This document shows, piece by piece, positions 44,765-54,453 of a stretch of DNA of 64,000 nucleotides. Made by a program: the position numbers and the translations under genes. The notes beneath the pieces were generated by a model, which saw only the letters and a list, made by a program, of their open reading frames with translations, was not told the DNA's origin and made no database searches. The stretch comes from Bacteroidales bacterium (GTDB lineage Bacteria > Bacteroidota > Bacteroidia > Bacteroidales > JACABE01), in assembly GCA_023251515.1 (NCBI GenBank), contig JAHEYQ010000023.1, forward strand, positions 1 to 64,000, in the 5' to 3' direction. Each line of letters begins with the position of its first letter. Within the stretch, counting starts at the first letter, position 1.

Positions 44765-45262
44765 ATGAACTTAAATTTCTATCCTTTTACCATAGTCAAT
44801 AAATTTGAAATCAATAACAAATATATTGACAAACTGACTGATAAAGAAATACTGGAATATCTATTCATTGAATTGAAAAAAGAAAGCTATGATAGAATTG
44901 TTTTAAATGAAGCTTCTATAGAAATTGATGAATTTTATGAATTGTATAATAAGAGAATACTTCCTCCACGTAGTAAAGGGATAAAAAATGGAAGAATATG
45001 GATTGAAACTTATAATTCAAACAGAATATTAATGTTTAAATATCAAATTAGAGTAATTGAAATTATTCCTTTTTTTCTTATTCCTTTACTTTTAGCAATT
45101 TTCGGATCTGTTTTTGGAGGAATTTGCTTCTTTATTTTTCTTTTTTTATTATTCCTTTTTTCAATTAAATTTATAAAATTAAATATCAGTTCGTTAATAG
45201 AAAAATTGGCAGATGAAGAATTTAGGAAAGAACTAAACAGAAGGAGATCGTATTTATTGTAA
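44765..45262 (+). CDS. Membrane protein of unknown function
   Basis: A 165-residue protein: soluble N-terminal ~95 residues (NKFEINNKYIDKLTDKEIL, NEASIEIDEFYELYNKRILP), two adjacent membrane helices (IIPFFLIPLLLAIFGSVFGG and CFFIFLFLLFLFSIKFIKL) and a short charged tail. The ATG at 44765 is preferred to the GTG at 44756. No motif is recognised. Confidence 0.65.
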   Translation: MNLNFYPFTIVNKFEINNKYIDKLTDKEILEYLFIELKKESYDRIVLNEASIEIDEFYELYNKRILPPRSKGIKNGRIWIETYNSNRILMFKYQIRVIEIIPFFLIPLLLAIFGSVFGGICFFIFLFLLFLFSIKFIKLNISSLIEKLADEEFRKELNRRRSYLL

Positions 45263-45327
45263 ATCAAACCATACAAATCCAGGTTTAAATATCAGAAAAA
45301 CAAATCAGCAGCCTTAGATTCCACCTT

Positions 45328-46896
45328 TTATTTCTTTATTATTTTTCCTGTTTTTAATAAATCAGTTTCGGTGCTTATACTGTAAAAGTAAATGCCTGCG
45401 GACAAACCGGAAATATCCAGACTGCTTAATTCAGCCATTAATTGCTTATCCATAATTTTCACACCCAGTTCGTTGTAAAGTGCAAATTGAATCCAATTGC
45501 CGGTTTTGCTTCTTATTTGTAAAAGAGTTTCAACTGGTTGAGGGAAAACAGAAATGTCATTTTCATCTATAAAATTATTTATTGAATTTGAGCTGCAATT
45601 ATCAGCAATTGCACTGCAATAATTAATTTCCTGATAGGCACCTGTTTCCTGAAACAAACTAATATTGCTAACCGTAACTGTTTCGTTTACCATACTTATG
45701 GTATAAGCTTGTGTGCCAAAAGTTATGGGTTGTAAACTTACGTTATATAAACTATCAATACAGCTGGTTTTGCCATCTTTTCCCAGTGCTGCCAGAAAAT
45801 GACTATATACAATACCGTCTCTTCTGGCACCACCAATAAGCAGATTACAGTCAGTGGTATAATTCATGCCTGAAAGTTCAATTAAATCGTTGTTTGAATA
45901 AGTGTTTTTTTCCAGCAGGCTTCCGTTACTGCTAATATGAATTAATTCAATGGCTTTTGAATATTGTGAATTTGAGCCAATCCATACACCTCCGGCATTA
46001 TCGGCTGTTATTACATCGCGGTATCCACTTCCAAATAACGGATTTGCTGTTATGTTAACCGACCATAAAATGGACAAAGCTGAATTTATTTTCAACATAT
46101 AATATCCGCCACTATTATTGGCAAAGCAAGCTATGAAATTCCCGTCACTGGTTTTACAGATATTAAAAGCCGTTTCGCGGGTATAATTGGTAAATGAGGG
46201 TGTAATAATTTTTGAGTTCAGTACATTGCCGTTTATATCCATTTCGAATAATGCTGCGGCACCATAATAAGAAGTAGTATTGGTTAACTGAGCAATACCG
46301 ATTAAGGATTTAGTATATGATTTTGTAATTGCTTTTACTCTAATTCTGTCGGCAGCTATCAGAGATTTCATCCATTTAAAACTACCCGATTCAGTAAAAG
46401 AGTAGATTTGAGATGCATTATAACCCAAACTTCCATTTACAAAATATAAAGTATCAATTTGTACCAAATCTTTAGCATTCATATCGGAAGCATGGTCAAT
46501 GGTTTTGCTCCAGATTACATTTCCGGTATTATCAGTTTTCAAAAACATTAAGTTGTTTGAAACATTACCGTGAGCAATTAGCGAATGATCATTGCATTCT
46601 GCCAGTTGTACCCCATAAAATCCTGAACTGCTTCCAATTTTCTTATTGCGAAGCATATTTCCGTATTTATCAAACCATATAAATGAGCATGAATTATTGC
46701 AGGTACTTACTCCATCACAATGTGATGACTCTCCAACATCTATATAATCACCGTTTTGCAAAATTTTAATACTTTCACATCTTTCCCATAAGGTGCTGCT
46801 CAATCGGTAACTTTTAAAAAATTCGGTGTTGGTTTGATTATAAGCCAATACATTAATAAAAAGTATTATAAAAACAATAAGATTGGTTCTTTTCAT
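45328..46896 (-). CDS. Secreted beta-propeller-like protein with T9SS sorting domain
   Basis: A 522-residue exported protein with signal peptide (TNLIVFIILFINVLAYNQ), repeated blade-like segments (GNVIWSKTIDHASDM, GSFKWMKSLIAADR, ICKTSDGNFIACFANN) and a type A sorting domain (DISVFPQPVETLLQIRSKTG ... LSAGIYFYSISTETDLL). A surface role is likely; no enzyme motif is seen. Its start is 16 bp downstream of the second copy of the micro-ORF, the same arrangement as the pseudoprotease at 35079. Confidence 0.82.
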   Translation of the reverse strand: MKRTNLIVFIILFINVLAYNQTNTEFFKSYRLSSTLWERCESIKILQNGDYIDVGESSHCDGVSTCNNSCSFIWFDKYGNMLRNKKIGSSSGFYGVQLAECNDHSLIAHGNVSNNLMFLKTDNTGNVIWSKTIDHASDMNAKDLVQIDTLYFVNGSLGYNASQIYSFTESGSFKWMKSLIAADRIRVKAITKSYTKSLIGIAQLTNTTSYYGAAALFEMDINGNVLNSKIITPSFTNYTRETAFNICKTSDGNFIACFANNSGGYYMLKINSALSILWSVNITANPLFGSGYRDVITADNAGGVWIGSNSQYSKAIELIHISSNGSLLEKNTYSNNDLIELSGMNYTTDCNLLIGGARRDGIVYSHFLAALGKDGKTSCIDSLYNVSLQPITFGTQAYTISMVNETVTVSNISLFQETGAYQEINYCSAIADNCSSNSINNFIDENDISVFPQPVETLLQIRSKTGNWIQFALYNELGVKIMDKQLMAELSSLDISGLSAGIYFYSISTETDLLKTGKIIKK

Positions 46897-46912
46897 CTGT
46901 TTATTTTTTAAA

Positions 46913-46987
46913 TTATTTAATTGTCAGATGGAACTCACCAAATAAACATCCTCCTGTGTGTGAATATTTTCTCATGGCTCGTTTCAT
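46913..46987 (-). CDS. Micro-ORF / leader peptide candidate, copy 2
   Basis: A minus-strand 24-codon frame, MKRAMRKYSHTGGC then LFGEFHLTIK and a stop at 46913-46915. It matches copy 1 (34988-35059) at the DNA level over ~60 bp in inverted orientation; one of the differences is synonymous (GGC/GGT) and another changes Ile to Phe. It ends 16 bp before the T9SS gene at 46896. Whether it is translated is unproven. Confidence 0.45.
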   Translation of the reverse strand: MKRAMRKYSHTGGCLFGEFHLTIK

Positions 46988-47230
46988 TTGTTTATTTTTT
47001 GCTATTATTTATCTGTATAATCAATACCCATATAAGTATTCTCTATTGGTGTGCAATATTTACTCTGGGCATTTCATACATTAAAAATTTAAATGTAATT
47101 TAATGACAGATTATTTGCCGAAAAGTTGTCTGTTTAGCAAAAGAACCAATTGAAAATTATTTAAAATTTGTTTTTTAATAGCTTAGATTAAGCTTTATTA
47201 CAATAAATTTGAAGTTTGTATTTTAAGTAA

Positions 47231-47881
47231 TTACAATGCTTTAAACTCAAACTTCTTTATTGTAGCATAATCAATATTTTTATTGGTAGCGGCTACTAAG
47301 TGTGTTTTATTGCATTTCCACAGATTAATCCTGACTTTTTCTGTTGAAGGTACGGGAACATCCGATTTTTTGTATTGCCATGTATTTATAATAAATCCAC
47401 TATTGGGTGGAGTAACATAATGTCCATGCAAACTGGTAAATTGTATTTCGCCGGGCATCCAGCGGATGATATGAGTGGTATTGTCGCCATTTAGTTTTGA
47501 GTCGAATCTGTATAAATGACCCACAACATCAGAAGGCTGCAAAACATACTGACTGTTTTGATTTGTAGGATTTTCCCACTTTGAAAACTCGATATCAATT
47601 TCATTGTTATCGTCCTTATAAGTAAACAATGCAAGTACTAAATCAGGCGAAATCAAATCAATACGGCTGCTAAGATAAAAATAGTAAGTTCCGTAACCAA
47701 AAGATTTCTCGCTAACCACTTCGCCGCAATATACTATGCCGTTGATTTTTTTGATTTGTAATTTTAATTCATCAGGTTTAACACTTATACAGTCTTTTGA
47801 AAAATAATTATCACGCGGACCCATGGGAGTATTACTTTCTTTAATATTCCATTTGTAACCCGAAAACATAAATGAAGTCAT
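47231..47881 (-). CDS. GH16-like (concanavalin A-fold) protein
   Basis: A 216-residue protein with the GH16 jelly-roll pattern, including the catalytic ExDxE-type motif in NNEIDIEFSKW, and YGTYYFYLSSRIDLISPDLV before it. GH16 enzymes cleave beta-glucans or galactans. No signal peptide is seen at the chosen start, which is unusual for a glycanase, so either the enzyme is intracellular or a start further upstream has been lost. The tail NKNIDYATIKKFEFKAL completes the fold. It is monocistronic. Confidence 0.75.
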   Translation of the reverse strand: MTSFMFSGYKWNIKESNTPMGPRDNYFSKDCISVKPDELKLQIKKINGIVYCGEVVSEKSFGYGTYYFYLSSRIDLISPDLVLALFTYKDDNNEIDIEFSKWENPTNQNSQYVLQPSDVVGHLYRFDSKLNGDNTTHIIRWMPGEIQFTSLHGHYVTPPNSGFIINTWQYKKSDVPVPSTEKVRINLWKCNKTHLVAATNKNIDYATIKKFEFKAL

Positions 47882-47943
47882 AATAAATTGATTTTTAAAT
47901 TTAACACAAATGTAAGCAAAATATTATGATTATATTTTTAAAT

Positions 47944-47997
47944 TTATTGCTTTCCAAACTGTTGGCTTATAAAAAAACAAATTTCGTCCATAGCTTA
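47944..47997 (-). pseudogene. Gene 3'-end remnant B
   Basis: Minus-strand reading gives AMDEICFFISQQFGKQ and a stop at 47944, matching the tail at 44623. The rest of 47882-48215 holds no gene that I can support. Confidence 0.35.
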
Positions 47998-48215
47998 TTT
48001 ATCTTAATATGCAAAAAGCAATTGGTTTGCCGAAAGTCATGTTCCCATATTTTTAAAACCCCATTTAAGTCCTTATTTCATTGCATTTTTAAGTGATATT
48101 ATTTATTTTAGAAATAAAGATAATATAGGCATTTATGAGAATCGGTTTAAGAGTTATTTTTCTAATAGCTCGTCTCTTTATACTAATTTGAGTGAAAGCA
48201 AGGTTAATTAAATAA

Positions 48216-48248
48216 AAAAGGCTATCGTTTTTCAACAATAGCCTTTTA
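48216..48248. terminator. Terminator of dnaK
   Basis: A perfect 10-bp stem (AAAAGGCTAT at 48216-48225, ATAGCCTTTT at 48238-48247) flanked by A and T runs lies just beyond the dnaK stop at 48267 on the minus strand. Confidence 0.85.
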
Positions 48249-48266
48249 CATATATGAAAAAACTAA

Positions 48267-50177
48267 TTACTTTACTTCTTCAAAATCTACATCAGTTACT
48301 TCTGCATCTTTAGCACCGCCTGCATTTCCCTGATTTGGTTGAGCTCCGGGATTTGCCTGATTTGCTTGAGCATCCTGAGTTGCTTTATACATCTCTTCGC
48401 TTGCAGCCTGCCAAGCAGTATTCAGTTTTTCCATTGCAGCATCAATACCAGGAATGTTTTTTACTTTATGAGCTTCTTTAAGTTCATTTAAAGCAGTTTC
48501 AATATTTCCCTTTTTGTCAGCAGGTATTTTATCTCCAAACTCTTTCATTTGTTTTTCAGTCTGGAAAATCAAAGCATCAGCACTATTGATTTTGTCAATT
48601 TCTTCTTTTGCTTTGCGGTCGGTTTCTGCATTGGCTTCAGCTTCAGCTCTCATTTTTTTAATTTCTTCATCACTTAAGCCCGAAGAAGCTTCAATGCGGA
48701 TTTGTTGCGATTTGCCTGTTGCTTTGTCTTTTGCTGCAACATGCATAATTCCGTTTGCATCAATATCAAAACTAACTTCAATTTGTGGAATACCACGTGG
48801 TGCAGGTGGAATACCATCCAAATGGAAACGACCTAAACTTTTATTATTTGAAGCCATTGGTCTTTCTCCCTGTAAAATATGGATTTCAACAGAAGTTTGA
48901 TTATCAGCAGCTGTAGAGAAAGTCTCTGATTTTTTGGTAGGAATGGTAGTATTTGCATCTATAAGTTTGGTCATAACACCACCTAAAGTTTCAATACCCA
49001 TTGAAAGTGGTGTAACATCCAATAAAAGAACATCTTTTACTTCGCCTGTTAACACACCTCCTTGAATTGCAGCACCAATCGCTACAACTTCATCAGGATT
49101 TACACCTTTTGAAGGAGTTCTTCCAAAGAAATCTTCAACTATTTTTTGAATAGCAGGAATACGTGTTGAACCTCCAACTAAAATTACTTCATTAATATCA
49201 GAAATTGTTAAACCTGCATCTGATAAAGCTTTTTTGCAAGGCTCAATTGTTGCCTGTATCAATTTATCATTTAATTGTTCAAATTTTGCTCTTGATAAAG
49301 TGCGTACCAAGTGTTTTGGAATACCATCAACCGGCATAATGTATGGCAGATTAATCTCTGTAGATGAAGAACTTGAAAGTTCAATTTTTGCTTTTTCAGC
49401 AGCTTCTTTCAAACGTTGTAAAGCCATTGGATCTTTACGTAAATCGATGTTTTCGTCTTTTAAGAATTCATCAGCCAACCAATCAATAATCGTATGATCA
49501 AAATCATCACCACCCAAATGAGTATTTCCGTTGGTTGATTTTACTTCAAAAACACCTTCGCCCAATTCAAGGATAGAAATATCAAATGTACCACCTCCTA
49601 AATCGAAAACTGCAATTTTAATATCGTGGTTTTTTTTGTCTAAACCATAAGCCAAAGCAGCTGCAGTAGGCTCATTAATAATACGTTTAACTGTTAAGCC
49701 GGCAATTTCACCTGCTTCTTTTGTAGCCTGACGTTGTGAATCGCTAAAATAAGCAGGAACAGTTATTACTGCTTCTGTAACTTCCTGACCCAAGTAATCT
49801 TCAGCAGTTTTTTTCATTTTCTGCAATACCATTGCAGATATTTCCTGTGGAGAATACATTCTGTCATCTATTTTTACTCTTGGAGTATTGTTATCACCTT
49901 TCTGAACATCATAAGGTACTCTCTTTATTTCAGTTAAAACCTGATCGTAAGTTTCACCCATAAAACGTTTGATTGAGTAAACGGTTTTCTTAGGGTTTGT
50001 GATTGATTGACGTTTTGCAGGATCTCCTACTTTTCTTTCGCCATTTTCGGTAAATGCAACTATTGAAGGTGTTGTTCTTCTGCCTTCGCTATTAGGAATA
50101 ACTACAGGTTCATTACCTTCCATTACTGATACGCATGAATTGGTTGTTCCTAAATCTATACCAATTATTTTTCCCAT
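48267..50177 (-). CDS. dnaK: Chaperone DnaK (Hsp70)
   Basis: A 636-residue Hsp70 at full family length. The ATPase domain shows [32 protein letters not shown] and [16 protein letters not shown]. The substrate domain shows [19 protein letters not shown] and the peptide-binding strands, followed by the helical lid and the [11 protein letters not shown] tail typical of bacterial DnaK. With DnaJ and GrpE (not in this window) it refolds proteins in the cytoplasm. The long upstream region (50178-50427) carries candidate regulatory sites. It is monocistronic. Confidence 0.98.
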   Translation of the reverse strand: MGKIIGIDLGTTNSCVSVMEGNEPVVIPNSEGRRTTPSIVAFTENGERKVGDPAKRQSITNPKKTVYSIKRFMGETYDQVLTEIKRVPYDVQKGDNNTPRVKIDDRMYSPQEISAMVLQKMKKTAEDYLGQEVTEAVITVPAYFSDSQRQATKEAGEIAGLTVKRIINEPTAAALAYGLDKKNHDIKIAVFDLGGGTFDISILELGEGVFEVKSTNGNTHLGGDDFDHTIIDWLADEFLKDENIDLRKDPMALQRLKEAAEKAKIELSSSSSTEINLPYIMPVDGIPKHLVRTLSRAKFEQLNDKLIQATIEPCKKALSDAGLTISDINEVILVGGSTRIPAIQKIVEDFFGRTPSKGVNPDEVVAIGAAIQGGVLTGEVKDVLLLDVTPLSMGIETLGGVMTKLIDANTTIPTKKSETFSTAADNQTSVEIHILQGERPMASNNKSLGRFHLDGIPPAPRGIPQIEVSFDIDANGIMHVAAKDKATGKSQQIRIEASSGLSDEEIKKMRAEAEANAETDRKAKEEIDKINSADALIFQTEKQMKEFGDKIPADKKGNIETALNELKEAHKVKNIPGIDAAMEKLNTAWQAASEEMYKATQDAQANQANPGAQPNQGNAGGAKDAEVTDVDFEEVK

Positions 50178-50235
50178 TTCTTTTTGTGTTTTATTATAAG
50201 TTATTAAAAAAATTCAAATTTGCTTTAACCCTTAT

Positions 50236-50251
50236 ATCAATCATCGTGCCA
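50236..50251 (-). promoter_or_regulatory. Candidate sigma-54-like promoter of dnaK
   Basis: Read on the minus strand, the sequence is TGGCACGATGATTGAT, close to the -24/-12 consensus TGGCACN5TTGC, except that the -12 element is TTGA. It lies about 60 bp upstream of the dnaK start. The match is good at -24 and imperfect at -12. Confidence 0.4.
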
Positions 50252-50292
50252 TTCTTATTTTTTTGCCAAAAATATTGTTTTTTGCCATTCTG

Positions 50293-50309
50293 ACTGACAT
50301 TTTGTCAGT
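50293..50309. promoter_or_regulatory. Candidate operator upstream of dnaK
   Basis: A perfect inverted repeat, ACTGACA-TTT-TGTCAGT, followed by a further TGACAT half-site at about 50316, sits ~115 bp upstream of dnaK. Such TGACA/TGTCA repeats suit a dimeric regulator. The regulator is not identified. Confidence 0.5.
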
Positions 50310-50511
50310 ATTATATGACATTTTTTCTTAGATATTATTCAGAAAGTGATATTTTAATCTTATGTTTAACTGTATTATACAATTAATTTAAAGTATTCAG
50401 ATTGTCAAAATGTAAAATGCATTTTTTTTGTCTTTTTTTGTCTTTTTTTTGCATGAGAAAATAAAAAAAATAATCTTAAATGAAATTTTTATAATTTTAC
50501 AGAAAAAAAAC

Positions 50512-50862
50512 ATGTGGTACTATTTAATAAAAGTTCTGACTTCATCCGTTATTATTGTCCTGATTTCGGAAATTTCTAAACACAATACGCTATTTGCCAG
50601 CATATTTGCATCTATACCTTTGGTTTCGTTTCTTGCTTTTATTTGGTTATATATTGATACCAAAGATGTAAGCAAAATTGCAAATTTATCGACTGGAATA
50701 TTTTGGATGGTTATTCCATCATTGCTGTTTTTTATCGTTTTTCCGATATTGCTCAAAAAGAACATATCCTTTACTTTATCAATGGTTTTATCGAGTATTG
50801 TAATGATAATCGCATATTTTTTAATGGTTTTTATTCTGAAAAAATTTAATATAAATATCTGA
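50512..50862 (+). CDS. DUF3147-type small membrane protein
   Basis: About 116 residues starting MWYYLIKVLTSSVIIVLISE, with four membrane helices (FASIFASIPLVSFLAFIWLY, GIFWMVIPSLLFFIVFPILL, SMVLSSIVMIIAYFLMVFIL). The pattern matches DUF3147 proteins of unknown role. The ATG at 50512 is preferred to 50428, whose extra residues are low-complexity and run through promoter-like DNA. It ends 2 bp before the helicase-nuclease gene, so the two are co-transcribed. Confidence 0.75.
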   Translation: MWYYLIKVLTSSVIIVLISEISKHNTLFASIFASIPLVSFLAFIWLYIDTKDVSKIANLSTGIFWMVIPSLLFFIVFPILLKKNISFTLSMVLSSIVMIIAYFLMVFILKKFNINI

Positions 50863-50864
50863 TA

Positions 50865-53800
50865 ATGAGTTTTACTGTATATAAATCATCTGCCGGTTCG
50901 GGCAAAACATATACTTTGGTAAAGGAATATTTGTGTATTGCCTTAAAAAATCCATATCATTTTCGGTCGATTCTGGCAATAACTTTTACAAATAAGGCAG
51001 CTGATGAAATGAAGCAAAGGATTTTGCAAACACTTGCTTTGTTGTCTGAATATCAAAATATTACTGACGGAAATAATAATAAAATTAATTTTTTATTAGA
51101 AGATATTTCAAATCAAACCGGCTTAAGCTTCAATGAAATCATTCAGAATGCATCTGTTTGTTTATCGCTTATTTTGCACAATTACAGCAATTTTGCCATT
51201 AGTACCATTGATAGTTTTGTGCAAAAAATTGTAAGAACTTTTGCCAACGACCTTCACCTTCCTATCAATTTCAGTATTGAAATGGATGGTGAAACTTTGA
51301 TTTCGCAAGCTGTAGATTTGCTTATAAATCAAATAGGTGATAACGAATTACTTACAGAATTTCTGGTCGATTTTGCAAAATCTAAAATTGATGATGATAA
51401 AAGCTGGCATATTGAATCGGATTTGAAAGATTTTTCGAAAATTCTGCTAAATGAAGAAAGTCAGCTTAAAATAGATTTGTTAAAATCGATGGAATTGGCT
51501 GATTTTAAACAAATTTTATTAACATTAAAAAAGTGGATAGCTGAATTTGAAAACAAAGTTGTTGAAATTGGCAAAAGTTCAATTGAAAAAATAAACAGTT
51601 TAAATATTCCTGCCGTAGCTTTTGCAAATGGCAAAAATGGCATTTCTGGTTATTTTAAGAAAATTGCAAATGCTCAGATTTTAAGAGCAAGCAAAACTAT
51701 AAACAACAATGTGTCAGACAATAAATGGACTTCTGCAAAGGCAAATGCTCAGGATAAAGCAAGTATTGAATCAATTAAAGATTTTCTCGAAAAACAATAT
51801 CAGGATTTAAACAATTTGCTTGACAAGGATTTGGGAAAATACAATATCCGTATTAATATTCTGTCTAATATTTATTCACTGGCTTTGCTTAATGAAATCG
51901 AAAAAAATATTGCAGAAATTCGTGAAAATGAGAGTACTGTGCATATTTCGGAATTTAATAAACGGATTTCGGAAATTGTGGCAAAAGAACCAATTCCTTT
52001 CATTTATGAGCGTTTGGGCGAAAAATACAAACATTTCCTGATTGATGAATTTCAGGATACATCGGTTTTGCAATGGAAAAATCTGATTCCTTTAATTGAT
52101 AATTCTTTAGCTGAAGATCAATTCAATATGATTGTAGGAGACGGAAAACAAGCAATTTATCGATTCAGAGGAGGCGAAGTTGAGCAATTTGCTATTTTAC
52201 CCGAAATTTTCGAGAAAGAGAATAACCCGATTTATCAGGAAAGAGAAAATACACTTAAAAGAAATTATCTCGGAAAATTTCTTAAAAGCAATTATCGCTC
52301 AAAAGCTGAAATTGTTGATTTTAACAATCAATTTTTTCAGTTTACAGCTAATTTACTTGTTGAAGACTTGAGAATCATTTATGAAAATAGCATTCAGGAA
52401 TTTAATGAAAAAAACTCAGGTGGAGGTGTTAAGATCCAATTTATTGATAATGAGGATAAAGAATCATATATTGTAAATACCAATATAAAGATTTTAGAAT
52501 ATATTACAGAAATTATATATGACAGATTTGAGTGGAAAGATATAACCATATTATGTCGCAACAACAAGCAAGCCAGTAAAATAGCCTGTTTTTTAAGCGA
52601 ACAAAATATCAATATTATTTCAAATGAATCTCTGCTTCTGAATTCTTCAGAAAGTGTTAGATTTTTAATTGCATTTATCAAATTGATTGCAAACTCTGAT
52701 GATCTGATTTGTAGGTTACATATTCTGCAATTTCTTATCAAAAAAAGCAATCAAAAAGATATTAAAATTGATTCTGATACGATTTATAAAGTAAATTCAT
52801 CGATTAATCAATTTGAAGAACTTATAAAAAAAATTGGATACTCATTTGTATTTACGGATTTTACACAACAGACCATCTATCAGATGAGTGAGAAATTATG
52901 CAATTGTTTTGAATTGAAACCAACTTCAAATCCATATATACAGTTTTTTCTCGATAATGTATTGAATTTCAGTCTTAAATACTCTGGAAATATATCTGAT
53001 TTTCTTGTTTGGTGGGAAAAGAAAAAGGACAAACTTGCATTAAAAACACCTAATGGGATTAATGCTGTGAATATTATGACCATTCACAAATCAAAAGGGC
53101 TTGAGTTTAAAAATGTGATTTTTCCTTTTGCTGATGAAAAACAAAGAAAAACAAAAGATTATTTCTGGATTGATATAGATGACAGTGATTTAATTCCATT
53201 AAAAACTTCCATATTAAATCTAAATAGTGCATTAATTGATACAGAATTTGCTGAAATTTATGAACGTGAAAATGAAAAATCGAAACTGGATTTAATTAAT
53301 TTACTGTATGTTGCATTAACAAGACCTTCTGAAAGACTCTATATTATAACACCGTATCCCAAGACTAAAACAGAAATAAGTATTTCTTTGCCAACAATAT
53401 TTAAAAACTACTTGATATCGTGTGGTTTATGGAGTGATAATGAAAAGGAGTATCAGTTTGGCATATTTGCAAAAAATAATTTAAGCTCATTGGGAAAAAC
53501 AGATAACATTTTAACAATTAAGACGATAAACATTTGCAATTGGCAGGAAAAACTCCAGATAAGTAATATGTCGCCCGAAAATTGGCAAACCGAAGATCCT
53601 GATAAGCAAAGACGTTTCGGAAATTTTATTCATCTGATTTTAGCCAAATCCCATACAATTGAAGATTGTCTTAAGATAATTGAAGATTTTTCGAATTATA
53701 AAATAAAACAGATTGAAAAAACAGAATTAAAAAAAATGTTTAAAATCTTATCAAAAAATCACGAAGCTGATTTTCTGTTTAATACAAAATATAAATCGAA

Positions 53801-54026
53801 AAAAGAAGCAGAAATATTAACAAAAGAAGGAAAATCATTAAGACCTGATTTGGTTTTGCTTTCGGATGATGAGATTATAATTGCCGACTTTAAAACCGGT
53901 AAAAAAAGCGAATCGCACATCAATCAATTAAATGGGTATAATAATATTCTCAGCGAAATGTATAATGTTCAGATTAAGAAAGCGTTGATTTACATAAACG
54001 AAGCACCTGAAATAATAAAATGGTAA
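50865..54026 (+). CDS. UvrD/AddA-like helicase-nuclease (RecB/AddA type)
   Basis: A 1053-residue superfamily 1 helicase: motif I YKSSAGSGKTYTLVKEYL, Ia ITFTNKAADEMKQRIL, II FLIDEFQDTSVLQW, III MIVGDGKQAIYRFRGGEVEQ, IV NYRSKAEIVDFNNQFF, V VNIMTIHKSKGLEFKNVIFP and VI NLLYVALTRPSERLYIIT. The C-terminus has a PD-(D/E)xK nuclease signature (LRPDLVLLS, IIIADFKTGKKSES, HINQLNGYNNIL). It should unwind and resect DNA ends for recombination repair, like AddA. The AddB-like partner is not in the window. Confidence 0.92.
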   Translation: MSFTVYKSSAGSGKTYTLVKEYLCIALKNPYHFRSILAITFTNKAADEMKQRILQTLALLSEYQNITDGNNNKINFLLEDISNQTGLSFNEIIQNASVCLSLILHNYSNFAISTIDSFVQKIVRTFANDLHLPINFSIEMDGETLISQAVDLLINQIGDNELLTEFLVDFAKSKIDDDKSWHIESDLKDFSKILLNEESQLKIDLLKSMELADFKQILLTLKKWIAEFENKVVEIGKSSIEKINSLNIPAVAFANGKNGISGYFKKIANAQILRASKTINNNVSDNKWTSAKANAQDKASIESIKDFLEKQYQDLNNLLDKDLGKYNIRINILSNIYSLALLNEIEKNIAEIRENESTVHISEFNKRISEIVAKEPIPFIYERLGEKYKHFLIDEFQDTSVLQWKNLIPLIDNSLAEDQFNMIVGDGKQAIYRFRGGEVEQFAILPEIFEKENNPIYQERENTLKRNYLGKFLKSNYRSKAEIVDFNNQFFQFTANLLVEDLRIIYENSIQEFNEKNSGGGVKIQFIDNEDKESYIVNTNIKILEYITEIIYDRFEWKDITILCRNNKQASKIACFLSEQNINIISNESLLLNSSESVRFLIAFIKLIANSDDLICRLHILQFLIKKSNQKDIKIDSDTIYKVNSSINQFEELIKKIGYSFVFTDFTQQTIYQMSEKLCNCFELKPTSNPYIQFFLDNVLNFSLKYSGNISDFLVWWEKKKDKLALKTPNGINAVNIMTIHKSKGLEFKNVIFPFADEKQRKTKDYFWIDIDDSDLIPLKTSILNLNSALIDTEFAEIYERENEKSKLDLINLLYVALTRPSERLYIITPYPKTKTEISISLPTIFKNYLISCGLWSDNEKEYQFGIFAKNNLSSLGKTDNILTIKTINICNWQEKLQISNMSPENWQTEDPDKQRRFGNFIHLILAKSHTIEDCLKIIEDFSNYKIKQIEKTELKKMFKILSKNHEADFLFNTKYKSKKEAEILTKEGKSLRPDLVLLSDDEIIIADFKTGKKSESHINQLNGYNNILSEMYNVQIKKALIYINEAPEIIKW

Positions 54027-54066
54027 AAAATGAGGCTGATAAAGTTATTACCAGCCTCATTTTCAA
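54027..54066 (+). terminator. Terminator after the helicase-nuclease gene
   Basis: A perfect 12-bp stem (AAAATGAGGCTG at 54027-54038, CAGCCTCATTTT at 54052-54063) begins immediately after the TAA at 54024-54026. Confidence 0.9.
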
Positions 54067-54159
54067 GGATTTTATATAAATAAATCTTTTAGATTTTACC
54101 TGCAATAAATAAAAAGTCATCAAACATCATTAATAAATTTTATTGTCGTTATTTGTGGA

Positions 54160-54330
54160 CTATTCATCATTTGCTTTTGTCTGTTTATACCTACCGGCAT
54201 TTTTCAAAGCATTGGTAATAATCCATTCCAATTGCCCGTTTGTACTTCTGAATTCGTCAGCAGCCCATTTTTCTATACTTTCAAGTATCTGAGGGTCAAT
54301 TCTTATTACAAATGCTTTTTTTGCGGCCAT
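54160..54330 (-). CDS. Small Arc-like ribbon-helix-helix protein
   Basis: A 56-residue protein, MAAKKAFVIRIDPQILESIE then KWAADEFRSTNGQLEWIITN and ALKNAGRYKQ. The short strand KAFVIRID followed by two helices is the ribbon-helix-helix pattern, and such small proteins bind DNA as dimers. It lies 123 bp downstream of the SPFH gene on the same strand, so the two may be expressed together. No toxin partner is evident. Confidence 0.75.
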   Translation of the reverse strand: MAAKKAFVIRIDPQILESIEKWAADEFRSTNGQLEWIITNALKNAGRYKQTKANDE

Positions 54331-54453
54331 ATATTAATTTATAACTAAGTGATTTTTAAATTAGTTCATTTATTAATGGTATAATACCGATCAGAAATAT
54401 GTTATAACTCCATAAGCAAAGTGAATTGGAATATTACATATTTCATTTCGGTA

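Noticed and set aside
46921..47103. 60-residue plus-strand membrane ORF
   Set aside because: Its first third is the complement of the micro-ORF and the rest lacks a start or ribosome site; it looks like a chance frame.
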